This document shows, one piece after another, positions 52,907-61,913 of a DNA stretch of 64,000 bases. Source of the DNA: JAJYVT01 sp035534455 (GTDB lineage Bacteria > Actinomycetota > Acidimicrobiia > Acidimicrobiales > RAAP-2); assembly GCA_035534455.1 (NCBI GenBank), contig DATLRV010000055.1, positions 1-64,000 on the forward strand. Reading direction: 5' to 3'. Position numbers and translations under genes: made by a program. How positions within the stretch are numbered: the stretch's first letter is position 1; each line of letters begins with the position of its first letter. The notes beneath the pieces are model-generated. The model searched no databases. It worked only from the letters and a program-made list of their open reading frames with translations, and was not told the DNA's origin.

Positions 52907-54967
52907 GTGAACCGACTGGCGGACGCCTCGAGTCCCTATCTCCGCCAGCACGCCGACAACCCCGTCGAATGGTACCCGTGGGGCCCCGAGGCGCTCGCGC
53001 GCGCCCGGGAAGAGGACAAGCCTCTCTTCGTGTCCATCGGCTACGCCGCGTGCCACTGGTGCCACGTGATGGCCCACGAGAGCTTCGAGGACCCCGACGT
53101 CGCCGCGCGGCTCTCCGACGGGTTCGTCTCGGTGAAGGTCGACCGCGAGGAACGGCCCGACGTCGACACCGTCTACATGACGGCGGTCCAGGCGATGACC
53201 GGTGCGGGTGGCTGGCCGATGTCGGTGTTCTGCACGCCCGATGGCCGCCCGTTCTTCGCGGGCACCTACTTCCCGCCGGCCGACCGGCACGGCCTGCCCT
53301 CGTTCCGCCGCGTCCTCGAGGCGGTGGCCACGGCCTGGTCGCAACGTCGTGACGAGGTCGAGGCGCAAGCTGCGGCGCTCGGCGACGCCGTCGAGCACGA
53401 GACGCGAGCCGTCGATCGGCTCGCGCCGGTCGCCACCGACGACCTTCCCGACTGGACCGCACTCTCCGGGCGCGCGCTCGACGAGCTCGCCGGCCGGTTC
53501 GATCCCCGCTGGGGCGGCTTCGGCCCCGCCCCGAAGTTCCCGAGGCCCGCATTCGTCGACCTCTGCCTCCGCGCGGCGTTGACCGACCGGCCGGCGGCCG
53601 ACGACGCCGCCGGCGCGGGTCCGCAGGCCGTCCCGTCGCCTTGGACCATGGCCACGACGACGCTCGACGCGATGGCCGCGGGTGGCATCTACGACCACCT
53701 CGCGGGCGGCTTCGCGCGCTACTCGACCGACGCGCGCTGGTTGGTCCCCCATTTCGAGAAGATGCTGACCGACCAGGCCCTCCTCGTGCGGGCGTACCTG
53801 CACGGCTGGCAGGTGACCGGATCCCCGACCTACCTCCAGGTCGTGCGCGAGACCGTCGAGTTCGTCCTTGCCGAGCTGTCGACCCCGGACGGCGGGTTCT
53901 GCGCCTCCCTCGACGCCGACGCCGGCGGCGTCGAGGGTGGCCATGCCACCTGGACGCCGGCGGAGGTGCGCACGGCGCTCTCCGACCACGACGGCGACAC
54001 GGCGGCCCTCGCCGCGACGCTCTGCGCATGGTGGGGGGTGACCGACGACGGGGACCTCGACGGCCGCTCCGTCCTGCACCGCCCGCCCGGCGCGGGGATC
54101 GAACGGCCGCCCGAGGTGGAGGCCGGGCGCGCCGCCATGCTCGTCGCCCGGCGCCGGCGTCCCCAGCCTGCTCGCGACGACAAGGTGCTCACCGAGTGGC
54201 ACGCCCTGTTCACCGCGTCCCTCGCGGAAGCGGCATGGGCGTGCGACGAGAGGCGGTGGGCGCGTCGAGCGGTCGACGCCGGCACCCACCTGTTCTCGAC
54301 GAACCGCCGTGCTGACGGACGCTGGCTGCGCTCGGCGCAGAGCGGCGTCCCGGCGTTCGCCGGCGACTACGCGGCGGTCGTCACCGCGGCGACGTGGCTC
54401 GCCACGCTGACGGGCGACGCGCGCTGGATCGATCGTGGAGAAGAGACCGCCGGCGCCATGCTCGACCTCTTCTGGGATCCCGAGCACGGGGGGCTCTTCA
54501 CCACCGGGCGAGATGCGGAGCACCTCGTCGCGCGTCCCAAAGACGTCGTCGACTCCGCCCTGCCCTCCGCCAACGCGGCAGGGGCGGTCGCCCTGCTCCG
54601 GCTCGGCGCGCTGAGCGGCTCGTCCCGGTGGACGGACGCCGGCACGCGCATCTGCGAGCTCGCCGCCCCCCTGGCTATCGGCCAGCCGCTCGCGGTCGCC
54701 GACCTCCTCGCGGCCCTCGCGCTTGTCGACCACGGCGCCCAGGTCGTCGTCGCGGGGACGCGTCCGGACCTGCTCGGTCCGCTCCGGCGCCGGTGGCTCC
54801 CCGATGCGGTGGTGGCCTGGGGTGAGCCGGGACGCGGCCGGTTGTGGGAAGGCCGCGCGCGCGACACGGCCTACGTGTGCCACGGGTTCGTCTGCGAGCA
54901 GCCGACCCGCGATGTCCTCGCACTCGACGCGCAGCTTGACCACCTTCTGGCACGGGGGCGCCGATAG
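52907..54967 (+). CDS. DUF255 thioredoxin-domain protein (YyaL type)
   Basis: The 686-residue protein starts NRLADASSPYLRQHADNPV, then a thioredoxin-like domain with VSIGYAACHWCHVMAHESFED (CHWCH in place of the usual CxxC), then a long (alpha/alpha) toroid related to mannose epimerase and N-acylglucosamine epimerase. The family is called spermatogenesis-associated protein 20 in animals; its bacterial role is unknown. GAGGWPMSVF and GGFARYSTDARWLVPHFEKM are hallmark segments. Confidence 0.92.
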   Translation: MNRLADASSPYLRQHADNPVEWYPWGPEALARAREEDKPLFVSIGYAACHWCHVMAHESFEDPDVAARLSDGFVSVKVDREERPDVDTVYMTAVQAMTGAGGWPMSVFCTPDGRPFFAGTYFPPADRHGLPSFRRVLEAVATAWSQRRDEVEAQAAALGDAVEHETRAVDRLAPVATDDLPDWTALSGRALDELAGRFDPRWGGFGPAPKFPRPAFVDLCLRAALTDRPAADDAAGAGPQAVPSPWTMATTTLDAMAAGGIYDHLAGGFARYSTDARWLVPHFEKMLTDQALLVRAYLHGWQVTGSPTYLQVVRETVEFVLAELSTPDGGFCASLDADAGGVEGGHATWTPAEVRTALSDHDGDTAALAATLCAWWGVTDDGDLDGRSVLHRPPGAGIERPPEVEAGRAAMLVARRRRPQPARDDKVLTEWHALFTASLAEAAWACDERRWARRAVDAGTHLFSTNRRADGRWLRSAQSGVPAFAGDYAAVVTAATWLATLTGDARWIDRGEETAGAMLDLFWDPEHGGLFTTGRDAEHLVARPKDVVDSALPSANAAGAVALLRLGALSGSSRWTDAGTRICELAAPLAIGQPLAVADLLAALALVDHGAQVVVAGTRPDLLGPLRRRWLPDAVVAWGEPGRGRLWEGRARDTAYVCHGFVCEQPTRDVLALDAQLDHLLARGRR

Positions 54968-54970
54968 GCT
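54965..54970 (+). promoter_or_regulatory. -10 box TAGGCT upstream of the 55019 gene
   Basis: TAGGCT after the DUF255 gene would leave a leader of about 42 bases that includes GAGGAGGGG before GTG 55019. Confidence 0.4.
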
Positions 54971-55018
54971 CGTCGCAGCGCCGGGGACCTCCCCGGTGAC
55001 GGGTGAGGAGGGGATCTC

Positions 55019-55990
55019 GTGCTGGGCTCGAACCGCCAAGGACGGCATGCAGCGGTACACGCGCGTCGGGCGCGGACGGGCACCTCCGCGCAGGACACCG
55101 CAAGCGGTCCGGTCCTGGTCGCTGCAGCGGCGGACGCGCCGGAGCCGTACGCCGACGACGCCATCGCCCCACGTCGCCCCGCGGGCGGGCCGAGGACCGC
55201 CGCCGGGACGCCCCCACGCATGGAGGCGGCGCTCGACGAGGTGCCGGACCGGGCGGCGCCGTCCCGCGACGCGCGACCGACACGGGAAGCGGCCGCGACG
55301 CGACGGCCCCGGGCGCTCCTGCGCGGGGTCGTCCCGCGGGACCGGACGCTCACCGTCGGCGGGGCGAAGCTCCGAGTCCTCGTGCTCGGCTGCACGCCGG
55401 AGGACACGACCGTCGTCGACCTCGCCTCACGGTCGCTGCTGCGCCTTCGCATCCCGTGGCCACCCGGCCACGCGCCCGACCTGTCGGCGTTCGACGTCGT
55501 CGAAGCCGCGCTCGCCGACGATCCGGAGTGCGACGACCTGGCGCAGCCCGAGGCCGCGACCGTGGCGGCTCTCCCCCGCCGGGTCGGCAGGTTGCAGGGT
55601 CGGCGTACCCGGGCGATGCTCACCCGCCTGGCCGCCACCCACGACGGCCCGCTCCTCGGCTTCCACGGCCCCTCGGCGCCCTATTGGGACTTCCGCGGGT
55701 TGCGGCCGTCTGTGTCGTTGGTCCACCCGACGCGCGGCCCTCAGCTGCTCCGCCGTCGAGCCGACGGGTCCACCTGGGTGCGCTTCGGCTGGGAGCGCGA
55801 CGACGTCTGGCTCCCGGTCGAGGACCTACGGGCCGTCCGCGCGCTCGACGCGTCCCGCGGGGAGCGTCTGACGGGAAAGCCACTCGCGACCGCACTCGGC
55901 TTCCCACCCCACTTCCTGCTCGTGGCGGTGAGCCGCCCGCGCGAGGGCCACTGCTACAAGATCTGTCAGGCGGTGCTGCCGAAGGGCTGA
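55019..55990 (+). CDS. protein of unknown function
   Basis: The 323-residue protein has a basic, disordered first 105 residues, then a globular part from LTVGGAKLRVLVLGCTPEDTTVV through LLGFHGPSAPYWDFRGLRPS to GKPLATALGFPPHFLLVAVSRP. No family recognised. GTG 55019 has GAGGAGGGG upstream but the start is uncertain given the low-complexity N-terminus. Confidence 0.65.
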   Translation: MLGSNRQGRHAAVHARRARTGTSAQDTASGPVLVAAAADAPEPYADDAIAPRRPAGGPRTAAGTPPRMEAALDEVPDRAAPSRDARPTREAAATRRPRALLRGVVPRDRTLTVGGAKLRVLVLGCTPEDTTVVDLASRSLLRLRIPWPPGHAPDLSAFDVVEAALADDPECDDLAQPEAATVAALPRRVGRLQGRRTRAMLTRLAATHDGPLLGFHGPSAPYWDFRGLRPSVSLVHPTRGPQLLRRRADGSTWVRFGWERDDVWLPVEDLRAVRALDASRGERLTGKPLATALGFPPHFLLVAVSRPREGHCYKICQAVLPKG

Positions 55991-55995
55991 CGCCC

Positions 55996-56027
55996 GCCCC
56001 GACACCGCCCCGACACCGCCCCGACGC
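55996..56027. repeat. 11-base tandem repeat between convergent genes
   Basis: GCCCCGACACC is repeated at 55996-56006 and 56007-56017 and partly at 56018-56027, in the 36-base gap between convergent stop codons. It has no dyad symmetry for a terminator. Confidence 0.7.
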
Positions 56028-56698
56028 TAGCGGGAGAACTTCCCCCCGGCGAGGTCTTCGGCCATCGCCCAGCCGAAAGCGACCAGGCGATCGCCGCGGA
56101 CCGCGTCCAGACCCGAGAACAGCTCGGTGGCGCCCTCGGGGAGCTTCACCTTGGGATGGGTGAAGTCGAGGCCGCCGGTGGCGGCGGCGGCGTCCCCCTT
56201 GAGCACGAAGGTGCGGTCGTCGAGACGCGCCTCGACGCCGAACCGCTTCGCCAGGCGGCGCGCCCAGGCCCGCTCCTCGCCCGACGCCCGGTGGCCGGCG
56301 GTCGGGACCACGTCGGTGAGCCCCGCGAAGGCACGGAAGCCGTCGGGGCTCAACAGCCTCGTGCCCAGCAGGACGTCCTCGTCGGGAAACGCAAGGAGGG
56401 CCCGCCGGAACTGGTCGGCCATGATGGTCTTGAGCGCCGACTCGGCCCGGCTCGTTCGGTCGACCGAGGCCACCCCGACGAGCAGCGACGGGGTGCCACC
56501 GATCCGCTCGAGCGTGCAGAACGAGTAGCCACGGAGCTTCCGCCCGTCCCGGACGGTCGTCACGAGCACCCACTCCTCGCGCTCTTTGGACAGGAACCCG
56601 ATGTCGAAACCGGAGGGCTCCACTCCGAGATCGGCCAGTTCCTCCAGCTCGGCGTCGCCGAGCGCAGTGCAATCCTTCGTTGTGACCACCATCGGCAT
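56027..56698 (-). CDS. conserved protein of unknown function
   Basis: The 223-residue product is well structured, with WVLVTTVRDGRKLRGYSFCTLERIG, SLLVGVASVDRTSRAES and a C-terminal WARRLAKRFGVEARLDDRTFVLKGD. The first part resembles an acyltransferase-like sheet but I cannot assign it. The ATG has TAGAAT 6 bases upstream, predicting a leaderless mRNA. Confidence 0.7.
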   Translation of the reverse strand: MPMVVTTKDCTALGDAELEELADLGVEPSGFDIGFLSKEREEWVLVTTVRDGRKLRGYSFCTLERIGGTPSLLVGVASVDRTSRAESALKTIMADQFRRALLAFPDEDVLLGTRLLSPDGFRAFAGLTDVVPTAGHRASGEERAWARRLAKRFGVEARLDDRTFVLKGDAAAATGGLDFTHPKVKLPEGATELFSGLDAVRGDRLVAFGWAMAEDLAGGKFSR

Positions 56699-56704
56699 GG
56701 CGAG

Positions 56705-56710
56705 ATTCTA
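56705..56710 (-). promoter_or_regulatory. -10 box TAGAAT
   Basis: TAGAAT lies 6 bases before the ATG at 56698. Confidence 0.6.
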
Positions 56711-56786
56711 CCGTCCGGGCGCAAGGGCCACATCCGTGACACCCCCGGGCGCGTGCCCCGGGGAGGCCGGACCCGCCCCGCTCCTG

Positions 56787-57359
56787 CTAGAGGTAGGTGC
56801 CCGGCCGCTCGGTCGTCGCGACCTCGTCACCGGGCCGCGGCAGCCCACGCGGCCGCATCTGGTCGAGCTGGGCCCGGGCCGCCATCTGCTGGGCGACGAG
56901 GGTGGCCTGGATCCCGTGGAAGAGCCCCTCCAGCCACCCGACGAGCTGGGCCTGGGCGACCCGGAGCTCGGCTTCAGAGGGAATCTCCTCGTCGAAGGGG
57001 AGCGCCATGCGGTCGAGCTCGGCCGAGAGGTCGGGCGAGAGGCCCGAGGAGAGCTCCCGGACGGACTGTTCGTAGATCTCCTTGAGCCGGGCACGGCCGG
57101 CCTCGTCCATCGGCGCATGGCGGACCTCGTCGAGGAGCTGCTTGACCATGGTGCCGATCCGCATCACCTTGCCCGGCTGCTCGACCGCCTCCCTGTGCAC
57201 CTCGGGGTCCTCCGCGCCCGGCGCGCCCTCTGCGCCAGGCGCGCCCGGCGGACCGGCGGCGCCGGGACCGGCAGGGCGGCCCGGGCCGGGCAGCACCTCG
57301 TCGGGAGAGACGGCACCCCCCGCCTGCGTCGACGTCGTCGGCCCCTGTGCTGTGCGCAT
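56787..57359 (-). CDS. bpa: bacterial proteasome activator
   Basis: Bpa is an ATP-independent ring that opens the actinobacterial 20S proteasome. The helical core spans VMRIGTMVKQLLDEVRHAPMDEAGR, LKEIYEQSVRELSSGLSPDLSAELDRM and AELRVAQAQLVGWLEGLFHGIQATLVAQQM. The extreme C-terminus GTYL resembles the GQYL-type motif that docks in the proteasome. The first 55 residues are Gly/Pro/Ala-rich. ATG 57359. Proteasome subunit genes are not in the window. Confidence 0.9.
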   Translation of the reverse strand: MRTAQGPTTSTQAGGAVSPDEVLPGPGRPAGPGAAGPPGAPGAEGAPGAEDPEVHREAVEQPGKVMRIGTMVKQLLDEVRHAPMDEAGRARLKEIYEQSVRELSSGLSPDLSAELDRMALPFDEEIPSEAELRVAQAQLVGWLEGLFHGIQATLVAQQMAARAQLDQMRPRGLPRPGDEVATTERPGTYL

Positions 57360-57406
57360 GCCAAGGATGATGCCAGAGGACGACGGCGTTGCGGCAACGC
57401 GGAGCG

Positions 57407-58558
57407 TCAGGGCCGCGGCGCCCACGCGAGTAAGGGGACGAGCATCTCGTCGGGGGTCAGCGAGCCGTGTCTGCACACGAGGCGCTGCTCACCCGTGTCG
57501 GCCGGGTCCAAGAACGCGGTGGGTGCGAAAGGCACGAGGGCGACGTCCCCGAGCCTCCCCCGGATCTCGGCGTCCGGCACGCCACCGAGCCAGCCTTCGT
57601 CGACCAGCTGGTCGGTGGCACGGACCCACGCGACGTCGCCGTGGCGCTCGGCACACAGCGACAGGAGGTCACCCTCCGCCCCGCGTCGTGCGTGCAGCCA
57701 GCGGAACCGCCCCTCACCCGACAAGAGGGTGACGAGCGACATCACCTCGCAGCCGAGGACCTCGATCGACGAGCCGACCTCGACCTGCCCGTGGTCCGCC
57801 GTGACGGCGAGGGCGGCTCCCGGCGGAAGTTCCTCGAGGAGGTCGCCGACCATCCGGTCCACCGCGTGGAGCTCGGCGTCGTAGTGCTCGCCCAGGCCGC
57901 TCGCGTGCGCCGTGCGGTCGATGCCGTCGTAATAGGCGTAGACGAAGCGCGCGCCGCCGCGCAGGAGCCGACCCACCTCGACGACCAGCCCCGCCGGGGT
58001 GTGCCAGCCGTGGAGCGGCGCGTCGCCGAGGTGAGCAGCGGTGAACCCGGTCGCGCAGTAGTCGTGGCGGGAGACGACGGGGGTCGCGGCCAGCGCTCCC
58101 GGGAACGGCGGCAGCGGCTGGAAGCCATGCGGCGCGACGAGCCGCCGGGCGTCGAGACCCGAGCCCAGCCGCCAGCTCAGGACGTTCAGGATCTGGTCGC
58201 CCACCGCCACCCGGTAACCGACGACACCGTGGGCCGCCGGCGGCCGCCCGGTCGTGAGGCTGGTCAGCGCGGCGGCCGTGGTGCTCGGCGCGACCGAGGT
58301 GACGGTCGTCCCCACGCCACCGGCAAGCACGGGCGCGGTCCCGTGGCGAGCCGCGAGCTGGCGGGCGCCGAGGCCGTCGAGCACGAGAAGGACCACCTGG
58401 CGCGCACCGTGGAGCGGTTCGGGCACCCACGCCGGCGGGACCCACCCGCGGGCGCCGTAGACCCCGGTGAGCAGCGTCGGGCACACCTCGGTGAGGCATC
58501 GACCGCCGAAATCCGGCCGGACCGGTTCGGGCGGCGCCGGGACCGGGTGGGCGACCAT
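57407..58558 (-). CDS. alkaline phosphatase-fold phosphodiesterase
   Basis: The 383-residue protein is of the type I phosphodiesterase/nucleotide pyrophosphatase family: VVLLVLDGLGARQL (metal Asp), SVAPSTTAAALTSLTTGRPP (nucleophile Thr), FVYAYYDGIDRTAHASG (metal Asp/His) and LAVTADHGQVEV (Asp-His). Substrate unknown. ATG 58558 has TACGCT 8 bases upstream. Confidence 0.87.
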   Translation of the reverse strand: MVAHPVPAPPEPVRPDFGGRCLTEVCPTLLTGVYGARGWVPPAWVPEPLHGARQVVLLVLDGLGARQLAARHGTAPVLAGGVGTTVTSVAPSTTAAALTSLTTGRPPAAHGVVGYRVAVGDQILNVLSWRLGSGLDARRLVAPHGFQPLPPFPGALAATPVVSRHDYCATGFTAAHLGDAPLHGWHTPAGLVVEVGRLLRGGARFVYAYYDGIDRTAHASGLGEHYDAELHAVDRMVGDLLEELPPGAALAVTADHGQVEVGSSIEVLGCEVMSLVTLLSGEGRFRWLHARRGAEGDLLSLCAERHGDVAWVRATDQLVDEGWLGGVPDAEIRGRLGDVALVPFAPTAFLDPADTGEQRLVCRHGSLTPDEMLVPLLAWAPRP

Positions 58559-58566
58559 GCGCGCCA

Positions 58567-58572
58567 AGCGTA
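58567..58572 (-). promoter_or_regulatory. -10 box TACGCT
   Basis: TACGCT lies 8 bases before ATG 58558. Confidence 0.55.
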
Positions 58573-58648
58573 CGGGTGCGGTGACCGGGCGGGCGACTTG
58601 CCGACGCCCGATATGCACCATCCACCCGGTTCGCCGGGCGTGCGCCGG

Positions 58649-58654
58649 TAACAT
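58649..58654 (+). promoter_or_regulatory. -10 box TAACAT of the Rrf2 gene
   Basis: TAACAT lies 8 bases before GTG 58663. Confidence 0.6.
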
Positions 58655-58662
58655 CGGGACGC

Positions 58663-59163
58663 GTGAGAGTGTCCACCCGCGGCGACTATGCGTGCAGGGC
58701 GCTGCTCTCCCTCGCGCTGCACGCCGAGACGGTGACACCAACCTCGGTGCGGGACATCGCCGAACGCACGGGGCTCCCTCAGCCCTACCTCGAGCAGATT
58801 CTCCTCGCACTCAAGGGTGCGGGGCTCGTGCGCTCCAAGCGGGGGGTGGGCGGCGGCTACGTGCTCGCACGGGACCCCGCCGAGATCACGCTCGCCCAGG
58901 TGGTCTCCGCCGCGGAAGGGCCGATCGTGGCGGGGGACTTCGGCGAGCCGCACGAGAACGGCGCCTGCGACCACGAGGGCCAGTGCGTCCTCCTGTCGAT
59001 CTGGGCGGAGGTGAGCGCCACGATGCGCGAGCACCTCGGCTCCTTCACCCTCGCGGACATGGTCGATCGCGCCAGGGGCAACCCCGGCCCGGGGACCGGC
59101 GCCCAGGTCACGCGCGCCCCGGGTGCCTTCGACCTCGGCCGGCTCGTCCGTTCGGGTTCCTGA
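58663..59163 (+). CDS. Rrf2-family transcription regulator
   Basis: The 166-residue protein has the Rrf2 winged helix: RVSTRGDYACRALLSLALHA, VRDIAERTGLPQPYLEQILLAL and RGVGGGYVLARDPAEITLAQVV. Two Cys in GACDHEGQCVLL, spaced like part of the IscR/NsrR cluster site, suggest an iron-sulfur or redox sensor, though the third Cys is not evident. GTG start, leaderless-type promoter. Confidence 0.88.
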   Translation: MRVSTRGDYACRALLSLALHAETVTPTSVRDIAERTGLPQPYLEQILLALKGAGLVRSKRGVGGGYVLARDPAEITLAQVVSAAEGPIVAGDFGEPHENGACDHEGQCVLLSIWAEVSATMREHLGSFTLADMVDRARGNPGPGTGAQVTRAPGAFDLGRLVRSGS

Positions 59164-59207
59164 GGGCGACCGGCGCCCACCGGGGCCGGAACGCTCGACG
59201 GCACCGC

Positions 59208-59792
59208 TCAACCGGTCCGAGGACGCTCCATCAGGTCCCACCCCACCACGACGGGCGTCTCTCGTTCGTCGCCGAGCACGCACACCGCGCCCGCCGGGAG
59301 CGCGAAGAGCCGGCCCCCCGCCGGCGGCAGCCCGACCCAGCGCGCGGCGAGCACCCGGAGGAGATGGCCGTGCGAGAAGAGCAGCACGTCACCGCCCGCT
59401 GCCCTCGCCCGCTCGATGACCCGGTCGGCCCGGCGGCCGACCGATGACGCCGATTCGCCCCCGACGGCGCCGTCCGCCCACAGCGTCCAGCCGGGCCGTG
59501 CGCTGCGGATCTCCTCGGTGGTCCGACCTTCGTACTCTCCGTAGTCCCATTCGGACAGGTCCTCGCACGGCTCGGCTTCCGAGGCGAACCCGGCGAGCCG
59601 GCAGGTCTCGGCCGCTCGCAGGCGAGGACTCGAAAGGACGAGGGACGGGGCGGGCACCCGGGCGCGCAGCCACGCGCCCGCGGCCCCGGCCGCCACCGCA
59701 CCCGCGGGGAGCAGCGGGGCGTCGGTCCTCCCCGTGTGGCGACCGGTCCGGCTCCACTCGGTCTCCCCGTGCCGCACGAGCCAGAGGCGCAC
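59208..59792 (-). CDS. histidine phosphatase family protein
   Basis: The 194 residues begin RLWLVRHGETEWSRTGRHTG, the phosphoglycerate-mutase-like motif with the phosphorylated His, and have VLSSPRLRAAETC, LSEWDYGEYEGRTTEE and the second His in LFSHGHLLRVLA. Substrate unknown. GTG 59792. It converges on the Rrf2 gene. Confidence 0.88.
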   Translation of the reverse strand: MRLWLVRHGETEWSRTGRHTGRTDAPLLPAGAVAAGAAGAWLRARVPAPSLVLSSPRLRAAETCRLAGFASEAEPCEDLSEWDYGEYEGRTTEEIRSARPGWTLWADGAVGGESASSVGRRADRVIERARAAGGDVLLFSHGHLLRVLAARWVGLPPAGGRLFALPAGAVCVLGDERETPVVVGWDLMERPRTG

Positions 59793-59940
59793 GCAGATCA
59801 GGTGAGCACCCCGGTGGGCCACACCGCAACCCGGAGGAAGGCGAGCCGTGCCATCCGAGGGGGAATGCGGAGGCTGGTCACGGCGTTCTCCCTGTCCCGG
59901 GCGCCATTTCCGGGCACGGAATGGCATCGGGGGCATGGGC

Positions 59941-59963
59941 GTTGTATTCCTAGGAACGGGTAG
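59941..59963 (+). promoter_or_regulatory. possible promoter region of the sigma factor gene
   Basis: The 294-base gap 59793-60086 holds no gene. It contains GTTG-TATTCCTAGGAAC-GGGTAG, with a TTCCTAGGAA palindrome inside, which resembles a stress-sigma (GTTT-N-GGGTAT) promoter weakly. No standard -10 is clear. Confidence 0.3.
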
Positions 59964-60086
59964 GGCTATGCCGTACGCACTGTGCCGGGGCGCACCTCCG
60001 GCCACGACGTCCGGCACCGCGAGCACGACAAGGACACCACCGCCTTCACCACGACGAGCCGAGAGAGAGCGACGAAGCCGCAGACC

Positions 60087-60935
60087 ATGAGCACCATGAC
60101 CAAGACCAGCGCAGCGACGACCGACAGCCTCGGGCTGCTGCTGCGCGACCTCGATCAGCACCCCATGCCGGACCACGAGCAGCAGATCGCGCTCGCAAAG
60201 CGCGTCGCCGCCGGTGACGAGCGCGCTCGCAAGGAGATGGTGGCCGCCAATCTCCGTCTCGTCGTCCACTGGGCGCGCCGGTACCAGGACCGGGGCGTCG
60301 ACCTTGCGGACCTCGTCCAAGAGGGGACCTTCGGGCTCCTTCGCGCCGTCGAGAAGTTCGACTGGGAGCGCGGCTTTCGCTTCTCCACCTACGCGACGTG
60401 GTGGATCCGCCAGGCGCTCCAGCGTGCCGTCCAGCAGCACGGCCGCACGATCCGCATCCCGCTCGAGGTGGGTGAGCGGCTCCAGCGCCTCGACGCGATC
60501 ACCGCGGAGCTCGCCGGGCAGCTCGGCCGCCAACCCACCGAGGAGGAGCTGACCGAGGTCACCGGCATGACGCCCGAGGAGCGGCGGAACCTCGAGGACG
60601 TCGCCCGCGTCACGGCCAGCCTCGACCAGCCCGCGGCCATCGACTCGTCGACCTCGCTCGGCGACCTCGTCGCACCCGACGGGGACAACTGGGCCGAGCG
60701 TGTCGACCGCGAGATGGTGTTCGAGCGGATCCGGGACGCACTCGACCGTCTCCCCGAGCTGCAGCGCGACGTCCTGCGGCTGCGCTTCGGCTTCAACGGC
60801 GACACCCCCGCCTCACTGCAGACGACGGCCGAACGGCTCGGCGTCGGCGTGCGACGGGTGCGGCGCGCGGAGGAGGAGGCGCTGGCCGCGCTCTCGGCGG
60901 ACGGCGCAGTGGTCGGCGCACAGGACGCCGCCTGA
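60087..60935 (+). CDS. group 2 sigma-70 factor
   Basis: The 282-residue protein keeps sigma regions 1.2 to 4.2: GLLLRDLDQHPMPDHEQQIAL, DLVQEGTFGLLRAVEKFDW, RGFRFSTYATWWIRQALQR (region 2, promoter melting), region 3 and the helix-turn-helix TTAERLGVGVRRVRRAEEEAL. It lacks the long N-terminal domain of primary RpoD, so it is SigB/HrdB-like group 2. ATG 60087; the in-frame extension upstream is not typical. It converges on rluD with 3 bases between stops. Confidence 0.93.
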   Translation: MSTMTKTSAATTDSLGLLLRDLDQHPMPDHEQQIALAKRVAAGDERARKEMVAANLRLVVHWARRYQDRGVDLADLVQEGTFGLLRAVEKFDWERGFRFSTYATWWIRQALQRAVQQHGRTIRIPLEVGERLQRLDAITAELAGQLGRQPTEEELTEVTGMTPEERRNLEDVARVTASLDQPAAIDSSTSLGDLVAPDGDNWAERVDREMVFERIRDALDRLPELQRDVLRLRFGFNGDTPASLQTTAERLGVGVRRVRRAEEEALAALSADGAVVGAQDAA

Positions 60936-60938
60936 AAC

Positions 60939-61913
60939 TCAGGCCGGCGGCCCCTCGAGCACCTCGCGCAGATCGGCCGGGAGCGGCGAACGCCACGTGA
61001 GCCGGTCGCCGGAGACCGGGTGGTCGATCGAGAGCTCCCCGGCGTGGAGGAAGAGGCGCCCGTTCGTGAGCATCCCGCGCGTGGCCGCGTCGCCGTAGCG
61101 GTCGTCGCCGATCACCGGATGCCCGATCGCCGCGGCGTGCACCCTGATCTGGTGCGTCCGACCCGTCTCGAGCGTGCAGGCGAGCAGCGAGGCCGTACGG
61201 AACGACCACTGGCCCCTCACGAACAGGCGTGCAGCGCGCTGGAGGACCACGTAGCGCGTCCGTGCGGGCCTCCCCGCGGGCGTCACGGCCATCTTGGTCG
61301 GCGTCCTCGTGGAGCGCCCCACGGGGGCGTCGACGACCCCACGGTCGTCGGGGACGACGCCGGCGACGAGGGCGAGGTAGCGGCGGCCCACGGTCCGTGC
61401 CCCCATCTGGGCCACGAGCGAGGTGTACGCGAGCGGAGACCTCGCGACGACGAGCAGCCCCGAGGTGCCCTTGTCGATCCGGTGCACCACCCCCGGGCGT
61501 CCCGGGTCCGACACCTCGCCCAGCGCGCCGATGTCCGGGTACCGCGCGACCAACCCGGCGATGAGCGTGCCGTGGCGCGATCCCGCCCCGGGGTGGACCA
61601 CGACGCCGGCGGGTTTGTCGACCACGACGAGGTCGGCGTCCTCGTAGACGACCTCGAACGGCACGGCGGGGTCGGGTTCGAGAGGAGGTTGGGCCGGGAG
61701 CAGCTCGACCGAGAGCGCCGCACCTGCCCGGAGGAGCGCGCTGCGCTGGAGGATCGGCGACCCGTCGACCCGCACCCGGCCGTCAGCGACGAGCGCCGCT
61801 GCCTGCGACCTCGACACCGAGGTGAGGACCGAGACGGCGCGGTCCACCCGCATGCCGTCGAGCGCCTGGGGCACCGTCGCGGCGAACAGCCCGGGTGCGT
61901 GGGTGTCCGTCAC
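60939..61913 (-). CDS. rluD: RluD-type pseudouridine synthase
   Basis: The enzyme makes pseudouridines, in E. coli at 23S 1911/1915/1917. An N-terminal S4 domain (about 20-75, RVDRAVSVLTSVSRSQAAALV) is followed by the catalytic HRIDKGTSGLLVVAR (catalytic Asp) and LETGRTHQIRVHAAAIGHPVIGD. GTG 61913 overlaps the lspA stop as GTGA. Site specificity not provable here. 324 residues. Confidence 0.93.
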   Translation of the reverse strand: MTDTHAPGLFAATVPQALDGMRVDRAVSVLTSVSRSQAAALVADGRVRVDGSPILQRSALLRAGAALSVELLPAQPPLEPDPAVPFEVVYEDADLVVVDKPAGVVVHPGAGSRHGTLIAGLVARYPDIGALGEVSDPGRPGVVHRIDKGTSGLLVVARSPLAYTSLVAQMGARTVGRRYLALVAGVVPDDRGVVDAPVGRSTRTPTKMAVTPAGRPARTRYVVLQRAARLFVRGQWSFRTASLLACTLETGRTHQIRVHAAAIGHPVIGDDRYGDAATRGMLTNGRLFLHAGELSIDHPVSGDRLTWRSPLPADLREVLEGPPA

